From CAZSBB01 sp964605235 (GTDB lineage: Bacteria > Planctomycetota > Phycisphaerae > Phycisphaerales > Phycisphaeraceae), in the NCBI GenBank assembly GCA_964605235.1, contig CAZSBB010000024.1:41975-105974 (forward strand): a stretch of DNA of 64,000 bases, in the 5' to 3' direction. Made by a program: the position numbers and the translations under genes. Positions within the stretch are counted from its first letter, which is position 1; each line of letters opens with the position of its first letter. This document shows, piece by piece, positions 45,434-53,808 of this stretch. Under the pieces are notes generated by a model that made no database searches, had not been told where the DNA came from, and saw nothing but the letters and a program-made list of their open reading frames with translations.

Positions 45434-45458
45434 AAAAACACCCCGGGATGGCCCGGGG
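45434..45458 (-). terminator. Terminator for the flagellin transcript
   Basis: On the minus strand a hairpin cccgggg... (7-bp stem ccccggg/cccgggg with a 4-nt loop) is followed by tgttttt. It lies 34 bp after the flagellin stop codon and is convergent to the membrane-protein gene. Confidence 0.75.
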
Positions 45459-45491
45459 CGTGGGGTGTCATGCGGGGCGGTCGATGCGGGC

Positions 45492-46952
45492 TTACTGCAG
45501 CAGCGAGAGCACGGAGGAAGCGGTGTTGTTCGCCAGAGCCAGGACCGAAGTGCCCGCCTGCTGGAGAATCTGAGCGCGGGTGAGCTTGGACGTTTCCTTG
45601 GCGAAGTCGGTGTCGCGGATGCGGCTTTCCGAGGCGGTCAGATTTTCCAGAGCGATCTGCTGACTGCGGAAAGTGGTGTCGAGGGTGTTGCGTTCGAAGG
45701 CGCCCAGCCGGCCGCGGAGGATGGCGATCTGGTCGATGGAGGCGTCGATGATGTCGGACGCCTCGCGCTGGTGGCCGGCGATGAGGCTGTTGTCGCCGCC
45801 GGACACGATGGTGTTGAGGAAGCCGACGGTGCCGTTGCCCAGATTGCTGGCGGCGACGGACTGGATGCCAAAGCCCACGCGCTGGGAGCTGTCGACCGAG
45901 GGTCCGATCTGGAAGTCAGCGCCGCCGCCGACCACGGTGAACTGCGTGGTCTGAAGGGTCTGGGCCGCGGTCTGGGTCAGGGTCATTTCCAGATTGACGG
46001 TGCTGGAGCGGAGGCTGACCTTTCGGCCGTCGCCCAGGGCGAGGCTGCCGTTGACCAGGGCGAGCACGTCGGCGCCTTCGTCGCGGAGGACGGCGGAGCC
46101 GCCCTGGGCATCGAAGGTCTGGAAGAAGTCGCCGTCTTCGAGCTTGCGGATGGAGACGAAGGCATCGGAGCCGACTTCCTGGCTGTTGATGATCAGGCCG
46201 GAGGTCTGGTTGGTGGCGCTGGCGAGGTAAGCGGACAAGCCGGTGGCGTCGGCTACGCGGTTGATGGCGAAGGCGACAGCCGAGAGCGCGGTGCCCGAGA
46301 CGAAGCTGAACACCTGCACGCCCTTGGGTCCGGTCAGTTCAAAGGTGATGGAGGACAGCAGCGCGCCGGGGCTGCCGGCGGTGTTGCCGGAGATGAACAG
46401 CGAAGCGGTTTCGGCGCTGGCGAGCACTTCCACACTGACGGGAATGGTGCTGTTGGTGCCGAAGTTCGCCCCGAAGATGTCCACATCGGTGATGATGCTG
46501 TCGTCGACCCCCGAGACCACATAGTCCAGCGAGCCGTTGAGCAGCTTGAGCCCGGCAAAGCTGGCGGTGTTGGAGATGCGGGTGATGCTTTCTACCGCCG
46601 AGTCGATCTGGAGCTGATTGGCGGCGATTTCCTCGTCGGAGAAGGCGCCGGTGTTGGCGGCTTCGACCACCAGGCCCTTGATGGAGATCAGCAGTTGCGA
46701 GATCTCGGCAAGGGCGGCTTCGGTGGTGGCGATGACGTTGGAAGCGCGTTCAATGTTGTCCACCGCCTGGGTGATGCTGGAGATCTCCGAGCGCAAGCGC
46801 TCCGAGACGATCAAGCCAGCGGGGTTGTCAGCGCCGCGGTTGATCGCCAGCCCGGTGCTCAGCCGGCGAAGGCTGGCTTCCAGGGCGTTGTTGCTCTTGC
46901 CCAGGTTGTTCTGAGCAATGATGGCCGCGACATTGGTGTTTATTCTCGACAT
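45492..46952 (-). CDS. fliC: Flagellin
   Basis: A 486-residue flagellar filament subunit. The N-terminal D0/D1 region is conserved: MSRINTNVAAIIAQNNLGKS, then SLRRLSTGLAINRGADNPAGL and SERLRSEISSITQAVDNIERA. The C-terminal D0/D1 has ENLTASESRIRDTDFAKETSK and ends ALANNTASSVLSLLQ. The central D2/D3 part is species-specific with several beta segments. It is last in the flagellar gene row, 126 bp after csrA, with its own promoter-like site at 47055-47081 and an AAGGAG ribosome-binding site inside a hairpin next to the start. FliW, whose gene is 0.5 kb upstream, is known in other bacteria to bind flagellin. Confidence 0.96.
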   Translation of the reverse strand: MSRINTNVAAIIAQNNLGKSNNALEASLRRLSTGLAINRGADNPAGLIVSERLRSEISSITQAVDNIERASNVIATTEAALAEISQLLISIKGLVVEAANTGAFSDEEIAANQLQIDSAVESITRISNTASFAGLKLLNGSLDYVVSGVDDSIITDVDIFGANFGTNSTIPVSVEVLASAETASLFISGNTAGSPGALLSSITFELTGPKGVQVFSFVSGTALSAVAFAINRVADATGLSAYLASATNQTSGLIINSQEVGSDAFVSIRKLEDGDFFQTFDAQGGSAVLRDEGADVLALVNGSLALGDGRKVSLRSSTVNLEMTLTQTAAQTLQTTQFTVVGGGADFQIGPSVDSSQRVGFGIQSVAASNLGNGTVGFLNTIVSGGDNSLIAGHQREASDIIDASIDQIAILRGRLGAFERNTLDTTFRSQQIALENLTASESRIRDTDFAKETSKLTRAQILQQAGTSVLALANNTASSVLSLLQ

Positions 46953-46972
46953 GACAATCCTCCTTGATTGTC
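46953..46972 (-). promoter_or_regulatory. CsrA-site-like hairpin over the fliC ribosome-binding site
   Basis: On the coding strand gacaatc-aaggag-gattgtc is a perfect 7-bp stem with a 6-nt loop that holds the Shine-Dalgarno AAGGAG with GGA in the loop, ending directly before the ATG. CsrA is known to bind GGA in the loop of such hairpins and block translation. csrA and fliW are encoded just upstream, so this is very likely a CsrA target. Confidence 0.75.
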
Positions 46973-47054
46973 GTCTCAGTTCCGACCGTGCCCGGGGTCA
47001 CAATCCGGTGTGCCGTTATGGGGCGCGGGGTTGAGCCTGTGCCGGCCACCCGAC

Positions 47055-47081
47055 CATTCGGGGGGCCAAAAGGGTCCTTTA
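47055..47081 (-). promoter_or_regulatory. Sigma-28-like promoter for fliC
   Basis: Minus-strand TAAA-N15-CCCGAATG resembles the flagellar sigma (FliA/SigD) consensus TAAA-N15-GCCGATAA. The -35-like TAAA overlaps the csrA stop codon. It would place the start about 95 bp ahead of the fliC ATG, giving a leader long enough to hold the CsrA-type hairpin. Confidence 0.45.
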
Positions 47082-47336
47082 TCGTTTCTGGGCGGAAGGC
47101 ATTTTGCCCATCCGCCGCAGGTTGTTGGTGGCTGCCGCCAGGTCGTCTACCTGCACCTGGGCCGCCTCGGCGTTTTCCCGTTTAATGGCTTCATACACTT
47201 CCTTGCGATGCACCTGCACACTGCGGGGGGCGTTGATGCCCAGCCGCACTTTATCGCCACGAATGTCGACGACGGTGATTTCAATCTCGTCGCCGATCAT
47301 GATGGTTTCGTCGCGCTGACGCGAAAGCACCAGCAT
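47079..47336 (-). CDS. csrA: Carbon storage regulator CsrA
   Basis: An 85-residue RNA-binding regulator that controls translation, here most likely of flagellin. MLVLSRQRDETIMIGDEIEI and the strand VRLGINAPRSVQVHRKEVYEAI are the CsrA signature, including the VHR-x-E motif. The C-terminal tail (about 25 residues) is longer than in short CsrA forms. It follows fliW by about 100 bp on the same strand and precedes fliC. In several bacteria FliW binds and inhibits CsrA until flagellin takes FliW away, and the fliW-csrA-fliC order here fits that loop. Confidence 0.96.
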   Translation of the reverse strand: MLVLSRQRDETIMIGDEIEITVVDIRGDKVRLGINAPRSVQVHRKEVYEAIKRENAEAAQVQVDDLAAATNNLRRMGKMPSAQKR

Positions 47337-47437
47337 AGTTCCGGCTCCTTCCCTGGGGCCTGGGTCGGCGCGGCGAACATCACCGCGTCCGACCTACCTC
47401 CCGGCGCCTCCTTGCGCCAGGTCACAACCTGCACGCC

Positions 47438-47884
47438 TCACGCCGACATGGCGCTGACCGGACTGCCCAGTTCGACCAGCGGCACCCGCGTCGTGAAGCG
47501 ACGATCGGACAACACCAACTGCTCACCCATCTTGCGGTTCACATTGATCACCAGCGGGCCTTGCAGGTTGCCGGTGAGGGTCTGATCCCGCTTGTTGACG
47601 ATCACGAACACCTGCGCCTCTTCCACGCTCTGCATGTCCAGGTCGCGCATCTGCTCGGGCTTGATGGGCACCTTGTAAGTCGAGACGAACAGGCTCGGGT
47701 CGGTCACCACGAACGCCAGGTCCGGGGCGTCAATGGACTGCAGCCAGAAGAAGAAGGTGTCCTCGCCCGGCTCGATCAGCACATAGTGCTTGTAGGCGGG
47801 AAAGCCCAGCAGCCCCTTGGGGAAGGAGATCACGCGGGCGTCATCCACTTCCACTTTGCCAAACCGGGTCGTGTTCACCAGCAT
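47438..47884 (-). CDS. fliW: Flagellar assembly factor FliW
   Basis: A 148-residue protein that in other bacteria binds flagellin and the CsrA regulator. The core motifs RFGKVEVDDARVISFPKGLLGF and then FFFWLQSIDAPDLAFVVTDP match FliW, and NLQGPLVINVNRKMGEQLVL is the conserved C-terminal segment. ATG 47884 places the family start MLVNTTRFG correctly. It lies 134 bp downstream of flgL and about 100 bp upstream of csrA. Confidence 0.93.
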   Translation of the reverse strand: MLVNTTRFGKVEVDDARVISFPKGLLGFPAYKHYVLIEPGEDTFFFWLQSIDAPDLAFVVTDPSLFVSTYKVPIKPEQMRDLDMQSVEEAQVFVIVNKRDQTLTGNLQGPLVINVNRKMGEQLVLSDRRFTTRVPLVELGSPVSAMSA

Positions 47885-48018
47885 CGTCGTACCCTTGTCT
47901 CGGCCATCCATCCTGGACTTTTCCGCCGAACCGTTCGGCGGCGAAGGCGTCCTGCCCTCGTCTGGCGGTTGCTCAGCGACCGGCCGTAGGCCGCTGGCCC
48001 GCGCAACTACTGCGCTCC

Positions 48019-49992
48019 CTAGCGCAAATAATCCAACAAGCTCAACTGCAAGTTTTGCGCTCCCACGCTCAAAGTTGCCTGCAATTGTTGCTGCATCTGC
48101 GTGAACTGAAGGATGAGCTCCGTCAGATCCCCGCCTTGCAGGTCGTTGAGCAGGATTTCCTCGGCGTTTTTCAACTCTTGCGACCTTTCCAGGGCTTGCT
48201 CGGCTCGTTGTGACCTCACCCCGACCAGGGCTCGGACCTGAGCACTGTGCTCAATGTCCGTGTCCAATAAACCAGTAGCAAGGTCAATGCCACGCGAATC
48301 ATTGTTCCGCAGCGCATCGCGGAGATTGATCAAATTTGTGAACAGATTTTCCACGCGGACCTGTGCGTTATCCTCACCGGCGATCACATTTCCACCGCCG
48401 GCGTTCTGGCGAATGCCCAAATCAAACGCCGCCTGCGATTCGTTGAGCACTTCAATCGTGAAGTCCCCCGCCCCGGCGGTCTGATCCTCAAACGCCAAGC
48501 CGTTGCCGTCGGCCGCCAGGCCCAGGTTGAAGTCCGTGCCGGCATCGCCCGGGGCGCCGACCGTCAAACCCGCCGCCGACGCAGCCGCGCTGATCTTGCT
48601 CAGCACATCCGCCACGCTGCCAGCGCCATCGATGTTCACATTGAACGTGGTGCCGTCGTGCAGCGTCACGCTGAAGTCGTCCGCGCCCGCCGCCGTGCCC
48701 ACGCCCAGCCCGAAGTTGAAATCGCTCAGCCGGGTGGTGGTGTCGAACGTGCGCAGGCCCAGGTCCGTCGCGGTGCTGCCGCCGGCGTTTTCGCCCACGC
48801 TCAGGGCGATGCCGCTGACTTCGCTGATCAGGTTCAGGCTGCCGCCCTGGGCATCCACTTCCAGCCGCAGCCCCAGATTCAAGCTGGTAATGACGTTTTG
48901 CAGGTCCTGCACGGTCTGCGCCCCGGAGAAGTCGGCAACCTTGGTCGTCGCTCCCTGGGTGATCTTCAGCCCGCTGGTCCAGTCCACGCTCGTCTGCAAC
49001 TCCGACAACGCGGTGAGACTGCTCAGCCGGGGATCGACATCGCCGCCCGCTGTCGTCGCGCCGTTGCTGGCGCTGATCTTCAAACCCAGATCGCCGGCGG
49101 TGCGGCCGGTGCCGGTGTCGGTGATCGACACGCTACCCGTCGCGCCCGCGGTGAGTTCGAAGCCGGTGTCCGTCACGGTGATCGTGCCAGCAGTGGGATC
49201 GGTCGCGTCAATCGACTGCTGCAGCCGCAGCGCCACATCGCCCAGCGACTCGGCGGTGGACAGGTCCACGCTGCGAGTGATGCCGTTGACCGTCAGTTGC
49301 ACGGTGCCGCGCGTCACGCCGGCGCCCAGAGCGCCGTTCAGGTCCGCCAGGCGGGTGGAAGCGGAGGCGACCGGGTTGAGGTCCACCAGGCTTTGCACCC
49401 GGCTCGACAGCGCGCCAAAAGCATCGGCGCCGCTGAGGTTGAAGCTCAAGGCGTCGATCAGGCCGGTGTCGCCCACCAGGGCATCAGTGGAACCATGGAA
49501 GCGCACGCCGCCGAGGAAAGCGGTGAACGCCTGGCCGTCGGCGGCGCCGTTGGCGCGCCCGGTGAACAGGCCGATGTCCTGCACCTTGCGGTTGGCGATC
49601 TCGATCAGCGCCGACAATTGCGCGTCGATGACCGATGCTTCCGCCTCACGGGTGCCGGCATCCGACCCGACGCCGATCTGGCTCAGGCCGGTGGTCTTGG
49701 CCTGGATCAGCAGGTCATTCACATCCGCCAGGGCCTGGTCGATGTTGTTGAGCATCGACGTCATGTGGGTCAGGTTGCGTTCCTGCTGCGCCCGGGCGTC
49801 CAGTTGCGACTGCACCAGCAGAATCGCGGCACTGCGGGCGGGGGCATCGGAAGGCTTGTTGACCTGCCGGCCCAGCGAGATCGCCGTCTGCGCGTCGCTC
49901 AACTGCTTCTGCAGCTTGCGCAACTGTGACTGCAACTGATAGCTGCTCAGTTGCGCGGTCGTGCGGCCCAGACTGGAAGGAATGCTGCTCAT
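48019..49992 (-). CDS. flgL: Flagellar hook-filament junction protein FlgL, enlarged
   Basis: A 657-residue hook-associated protein 3. The N terminus QLQSQLRKLQKQLSDAQTAISLGRQVNKPSDAPARSAAI and the C terminus (NLINLRDALRNNDSRGI, ...LLNDLQGGDLTELILQFTQMQQQLQATLSVGAQ) match FlgL. The length is about twice that of the usual FlgL, owing to a central insertion (about residues 190-520) with three repeated beta-type units resembling flagellin IN motifs: VQLTVNGITRSVDLST, GLKITQGATTKVADF and FSVTLHDGTTFNVNI. It lies 3 bp downstream of flgK. Confidence 0.92.
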   Translation of the reverse strand: MSSIPSSLGRTTAQLSSYQLQSQLRKLQKQLSDAQTAISLGRQVNKPSDAPARSAAILLVQSQLDARAQQERNLTHMTSMLNNIDQALADVNDLLIQAKTTGLSQIGVGSDAGTREAEASVIDAQLSALIEIANRKVQDIGLFTGRANGAADGQAFTAFLGGVRFHGSTDALVGDTGLIDALSFNLSGADAFGALSSRVQSLVDLNPVASASTRLADLNGALGAGVTRGTVQLTVNGITRSVDLSTAESLGDVALRLQQSIDATDPTAGTITVTDTGFELTAGATGSVSITDTGTGRTAGDLGLKISASNGATTAGGDVDPRLSSLTALSELQTSVDWTSGLKITQGATTKVADFSGAQTVQDLQNVITSLNLGLRLEVDAQGGSLNLISEVSGIALSVGENAGGSTATDLGLRTFDTTTRLSDFNFGLGVGTAAGADDFSVTLHDGTTFNVNIDGAGSVADVLSKISAAASAAGLTVGAPGDAGTDFNLGLAADGNGLAFEDQTAGAGDFTIEVLNESQAAFDLGIRQNAGGGNVIAGEDNAQVRVENLFTNLINLRDALRNNDSRGIDLATGLLDTDIEHSAQVRALVGVRSQRAEQALERSQELKNAEEILLNDLQGGDLTELILQFTQMQQQLQATLSVGAQNLQLSLLDYLR

Positions 49993-49995
49993 GGT

Positions 49996-51702
49996 TTAGA
50001 TCAACTGCAACAGGTTCTGCATCAGTTCATCCACGACCGACAGGAACCGGGCACTGCCCTGGAACACACGCTGAAACGCCATCAGGTTGATGGTCTCCTC
50101 GTCGACATTCACGCCGCTGATCGCCTGGAACTGCGCCTGCAGGCTGTCGGCGATGATGACCGCCGAGTCATAGTCGGTGCCCGCTTCGGACACCCGCACC
50201 GCCATTTGCTCGACATGACGGTTCCACATATCGGTGAGACTGATGCCGCCCAGATCGCTCAATGACGCGCTGCGCAACTGGGCGATCGCCAGAGCATTGC
50301 TGTTGTCGCCCGGCACATGATCCTGACCGGTGGCGAGCCGGCCGGCGTCGGCGGCGACTTCACCGGCGATCGCAATATCCGCGGCACTGTCGCCCTTGAA
50401 AAAGCCGTTGATGCCCAGCGCCGCCAGCACGCCGGAGCTGTCATCGCTGAAGCTCACTTCCAGGTTGCTGCCATCGGTTTCGAGCTTGAGCCGCCCGTCG
50501 GCCGTGATGGACGCATTGAGATTGCCGACCGCATTGAGCTGGTCCACCAGGTCCTGCAGCGAGGTGTCGTTGGCGGGGTCGATGCCGTCGAGGTCCAGAT
50601 CGATGCGGGTGGAAATGCGCTGGCCGGTGGTGCGGTCGGTGACATGCACGGTGAAGCCGCCGTGGTCCGGGGTGAACGGCAGCGCCGCCCCGGCATCCAG
50701 CAGTGACACGTCCTTGTCTTCCACGCGCACGGAGCCGGTGACGCTGCTGTAACCGGTTTCGCCCTGGCCCTGACTGTGCAGGCGATTGACCTGATAAATG
50801 AGCTGGCGGGCGAAGGCATCCAGATCGTCAACGGCGGCATTCACGTCGGCATCGCGCGCCGTCACCAGCGCGCCCAGCGAGCCGGACTGCGGCAGCAGCG
50901 GCGACTGGTCGTCACGGGTTTCGAGCGTCAGGGTGACGTCATCGCCATCGGTCTGCTTGCGCAGCGCGATGCCTCGGCTGTGGTCATTGAGCACCACCGG
51001 GATGGAGCCGACGTACACATTGACCATGCCCGATTCCTGCTCGACGGCACTGATGTCCAGATACTCGCTGAGCTGGCCCAGGAGCTGGTCGCGCTCGTCG
51101 CGCAGGGCGTGCGCCCCGCCGCTGGCGTGATCGGTGACGGTGATGCGGGCGTTGAGGGTCGCCACGCGATTGAGCAGGTCGTTGACGGTGGTGACGCCGG
51201 CACTGATGGAGCTGTCGATCTGGCTGCGCAGGTCGGTCAGGTTGCCGCGCAGCTCCTGCATGTAAGACGCCAGCCGCTGACCTTCCTCGATCACCAGCGT
51301 GCGTTTGGCGTAGTCGTCAGGCGTGTTCGCCAGCTCGCTCCAGGCGTCGAAAAAGCGGGTCAGATTGCTGGACAGGTCGTTGTCGGTGAACTCATTTTCC
51401 AGGGCTTCGATCTGCGTCAGCACATCCTTGCGCACCGACGCCGCCGCGGTGTCGGAATTGGAATTGCGGATGCGGGCTTCAAGCGCTTCGGACACATTGC
51501 GCACGATCTGCTGAATCTGCACGCCCCGGCCCAGGAACACGCCCTGGGCGATCTCGCCGCCCTGGATGGGCGTCAGCGCGACGGTGCGCCGGTGATAGCC
51601 GGGCGTACCCACATTGGCGATGTTGTGGCCGATCGTTTCGATCGCCGCCCGACTGGTGGTCAGGCCCGTTCGTCCAATGCTCAGTGCGCCGCCAAGGCTC
51701 AT
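49996..51702 (-). CDS. flgK: Flagellar hook-filament junction protein FlgK
   Basis: A 568-residue hook-associated protein 1. The N terminus SIGRTGLTTSRAAIETIGHNIANVGTPGYHRRTVALTP is the flagellar rod/hook motif, and the C terminus ends TINLMAFQRVFQGSARFLSVVDELMQNLLQLI. The middle has coiled-coil helices (LNRVATLNARITVTDHASGGAHALRDERDQLLGQLS) as in FlgK. Size fits the family. It is in the flagellar operon between flgN and flgL. Confidence 0.95.
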   Translation of the reverse strand: MSLGGALSIGRTGLTTSRAAIETIGHNIANVGTPGYHRRTVALTPIQGGEIAQGVFLGRGVQIQQIVRNVSEALEARIRNSNSDTAAASVRKDVLTQIEALENEFTDNDLSSNLTRFFDAWSELANTPDDYAKRTLVIEEGQRLASYMQELRGNLTDLRSQIDSSISAGVTTVNDLLNRVATLNARITVTDHASGGAHALRDERDQLLGQLSEYLDISAVEQESGMVNVYVGSIPVVLNDHSRGIALRKQTDGDDVTLTLETRDDQSPLLPQSGSLGALVTARDADVNAAVDDLDAFARQLIYQVNRLHSQGQGETGYSSVTGSVRVEDKDVSLLDAGAALPFTPDHGGFTVHVTDRTTGQRISTRIDLDLDGIDPANDTSLQDLVDQLNAVGNLNASITADGRLKLETDGSNLEVSFSDDSSGVLAALGINGFFKGDSAADIAIAGEVAADAGRLATGQDHVPGDNSNALAIAQLRSASLSDLGGISLTDMWNRHVEQMAVRVSEAGTDYDSAVIIADSLQAQFQAISGVNVDEETINLMAFQRVFQGSARFLSVVDELMQNLLQLI

Positions 51703-51746
51703 CGCAGTGCTTCCACAAAAACGCCGTCGCTACTCGTTCCACCGGT

Positions 51747-52268
51747 TTACGCGGTCATCGAAAAGGTGCTGGCGGGCAGCCGCCGGGCGGCAGGCGCGGG
51801 GCCCCCGCTGCGGCCGTAGGTCGCCACGCCCGTGCACAGCGCGGACACGCGCTGCACCAGTTGATTCATGTGTCGCGCCATTTCCTGCGACGCCCGCTTG
51901 GACGCCTGCGACTGCTGCTGCACCTGCAGCATGCGCTGCCGCAGTTCCGCGCGCCGCACCAGCAGCTTCGTGCGCTGCGGCTCGGGCAGCAGTTGCGCCA
52001 GCTCCGCCAGCGGCAACGGCGCCGCGGCGCCCGGCTGCACCAGCAGCGTCAGTTCCGCCGCCAGCATCTGCCGCTGTTTTTCCAGCTCGGCGATGCGCTG
52101 CACCTGCACGTTCTCCTGCCGCGCCAGCTCGGCAATCATCCGCTGGTCCGACTTTCGCAGCGCGTCGCGCTGGGTCAGCAGCAAACCGCTGAGCTTTTCA
52201 TGAGCGCGAAGCTGCTCTTCCAGCAGGTTCTCCAGGGCGCTGATCTGTTGTTCCAGATGTCTATCCAT
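51747..52268 (-). CDS. flgN: FlgN-like flagellar chaperone
   Basis: A 173-residue mostly helical protein: a long coiled coil (NLLEEQLRAHEKLSGLLLTQRDALRKSDQRMIAELARQENVQVQRIAELE) and a basic C-terminal region. The pattern and position between flgJ and flgK support FlgN, the chaperone that keeps FlgK and FlgL export-ready. Sequence identity in this family is low, so naming relies on helix pattern and context. It overlaps the end of flgJ by 8 bp. Confidence 0.78.
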   Translation of the reverse strand: MDRHLEQQISALENLLEEQLRAHEKLSGLLLTQRDALRKSDQRMIAELARQENVQVQRIAELEKQRQMLAAELTLLVQPGAAAPLPLAELAQLLPEPQRTKLLVRRAELRQRMLQVQQQSQASKRASQEMARHMNQLVQRVSALCTGVATYGRSGGPAPAARRLPASTFSMTA

Positions 52269-52674
52269 GCTGCTTCACCTCCCCGTGGCCGGCCGCATGT
52301 CCGCTGGGCCGGGCAATCTGGCGATACACCGCATCCACCAGACCTTTGAACGCCGGCCCGCTGGCCATGCGATCCGCCAGTTGGGTGTCGAGCTGCGCCC
52401 CGAAGGCGTCCTCGCCGAATCCGCCGTGGAACATTTCCGTGCGGAAGGGATCCTGCCGCGCCGTCTGCAGCAGCGGCAGCAGAAACGTGCTGGCGACGAG
52501 CTGCTGCGCCGAAGCGCGGGCGGTTTGTTCGTCCTGGCTCTGCTCGCTGCGGGCGGCGCCCTGGGCCTGCATCAACGCCGCGGCAAAGCTGTCGCGCAGC
52601 GCACCGCCGGTGCGCGACGGCATGGCGTCAGGCGACAACAGCGGGTTCGAGATGGCGGCGACGTTGAAACTCAC
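52261..52674 (-). CDS. flgJ: FlgJ-type rod-binding protein (no muramidase domain)
   Basis: A 137-residue protein matching the N-terminal rod-binding domain of FlgJ: RDSFAAALMQAQGAARSEQ, FLLPLLQTARQDPFRTEMFHGGFGEDAF and LADRMASGPAFKGLVDAVYRQI. It lacks the C-terminal peptidoglycan hydrolase domain of enterobacterial FlgJ. GTG 52674 is used (start SFNVAAISNPLL) because GGAG is seven bases upstream; TTG 52689 is the alternative. It overlaps the flgI stop region. Confidence 0.86.
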   Translation of the reverse strand: MSFNVAAISNPLLSPDAMPSRTGGALRDSFAAALMQAQGAARSEQSQDEQTARASAQQLVASTFLLPLLQTARQDPFRTEMFHGGFGEDAFGAQLDTQLADRMASGPAFKGLVDAVYRQIARPSGHAAGHGEVKQHG

Positions 52675-52678
52675 AGGG

Positions 52679-53794
52679 TCACTCCACAATCAGCTTGGCG
52701 TGCAATTTGCCGACTTTTTCCAGCTCTTTGATGATGGCGATGCGGTCGGCGGCATCGACGCGCAGTTGCTTGAGCGCGCTGAGCAGGTCCGACAACCGCG
52801 CTCCGCCGCGCTGCTGCGGGTCCAGCGCGAGCCACGCGCTCTTGTCCTCCAGCGGGCGATCCGGCGTCGCCACCGGCGGGGGGGTCAGCGTGGTGATGGT
52901 CAAACCCTTGTGCGAGATGACCACCGGGGAAATCTGCACGTCAGCGCCGAAAATGATGGTGCCGGTCTTCTCGTTGATCTTGACCTTCGCGCCTGAGCCG
53001 ATCAGCGCCGGATCGATGTAGCTGGTGAGGAACTGGCTCAGGAACGCCGCCGGGTCCGCGCGGTCGGCGGGAGGAATGGCCACGATGATGTTCTTGGGAT
53101 CCACCGCCCGCGCCAGGTTGGGGCCTTCATCGAGCGTCATGGCGCTGTTGATGTGGCCGGCGAGATTGCTGGCGGTGGGCCAACTGGCGATGCTGTCATC
53201 GAGCACCAGGGTGACCTGGCCCTGCTCATCCATGTACTGAGCGCGCACGTCGCGGACGAGCTGCGCCCCGCGCTTGATGATGCCGGTGTTGGGATTGGCG
53301 GTGTCCTCGACGATCACCGGACCTTCCGCAAAGGCGAAGACCGGCGCCCCGGGGATCGGGCCGGTCAAGGGAATCATGAACAGTCGGCCGCCGACGAGGC
53401 TCTTGGCGGGGCCGATGGCGCTCAGGTGCACATCCAGGCGATCGCCTTCGCGGACGCCAGCCGGCGGGATTTCCGCCGACAGCGCCACCAGGGCGACATT
53501 GCGCGAATCCTTGAGTTCCGAAGCCACCACGCTGGCGTCGGAGAGCTGTTGAATGACCCGCGCCAGCGAGCGCATCGCGGGGGCGAACTTGCCGCCGTCG
53601 CCCGTGCCCGACAGGCCGAACACCAGCCCCATGCCCACCAGCTTGCCGCCTTCAGCGCCCTTGATGCGCACCACATCCTGCACCTGCAGGGCGTGCGCGG
53701 GGCTGACCAGCGCCAACAACAGCAGCACACTCCCCAGCAGGGTGCGGCAGCGGGCAGCGGGTTGGATCAGGCGATGGAGCATGACTTCATTCAT
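52679..53794 (-). CDS. flgI: Flagellar P-ring protein FlgI
   Basis: A 371-residue exported protein forming the periplasmic P ring around the rod. A signal peptide lies at the N terminus (LLGSVLLLLALVSPAHA). Conserved segments are VRIKGAEGGKLVGMGLVFGLSGTGDGGKF, VSAEIPPAGVREGDRLDVHLSAIG, and PLTGPIPGAPVFAFAEGPVIVED. Presence of FlgH and FlgI implies an outer membrane. Start 53794 (MNEVM) or 53782. Confidence 0.95.
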   Translation of the reverse strand: MNEVMLHRLIQPAARCRTLLGSVLLLLALVSPAHALQVQDVVRIKGAEGGKLVGMGLVFGLSGTGDGGKFAPAMRSLARVIQQLSDASVVASELKDSRNVALVALSAEIPPAGVREGDRLDVHLSAIGPAKSLVGGRLFMIPLTGPIPGAPVFAFAEGPVIVEDTANPNTGIIKRGAQLVRDVRAQYMDEQGQVTLVLDDSIASWPTASNLAGHINSAMTLDEGPNLARAVDPKNIIVAIPPADRADPAAFLSQFLTSYIDPALIGSGAKVKINEKTGTIIFGADVQISPVVISHKGLTITTLTPPPVATPDRPLEDKSAWLALDPQQRGGARLSDLLSALKQLRVDAADRIAIIKELEKVGKLHAKLIVE

Positions 53795-53808
53795 CCGGCT
53801 ACGTCGAC

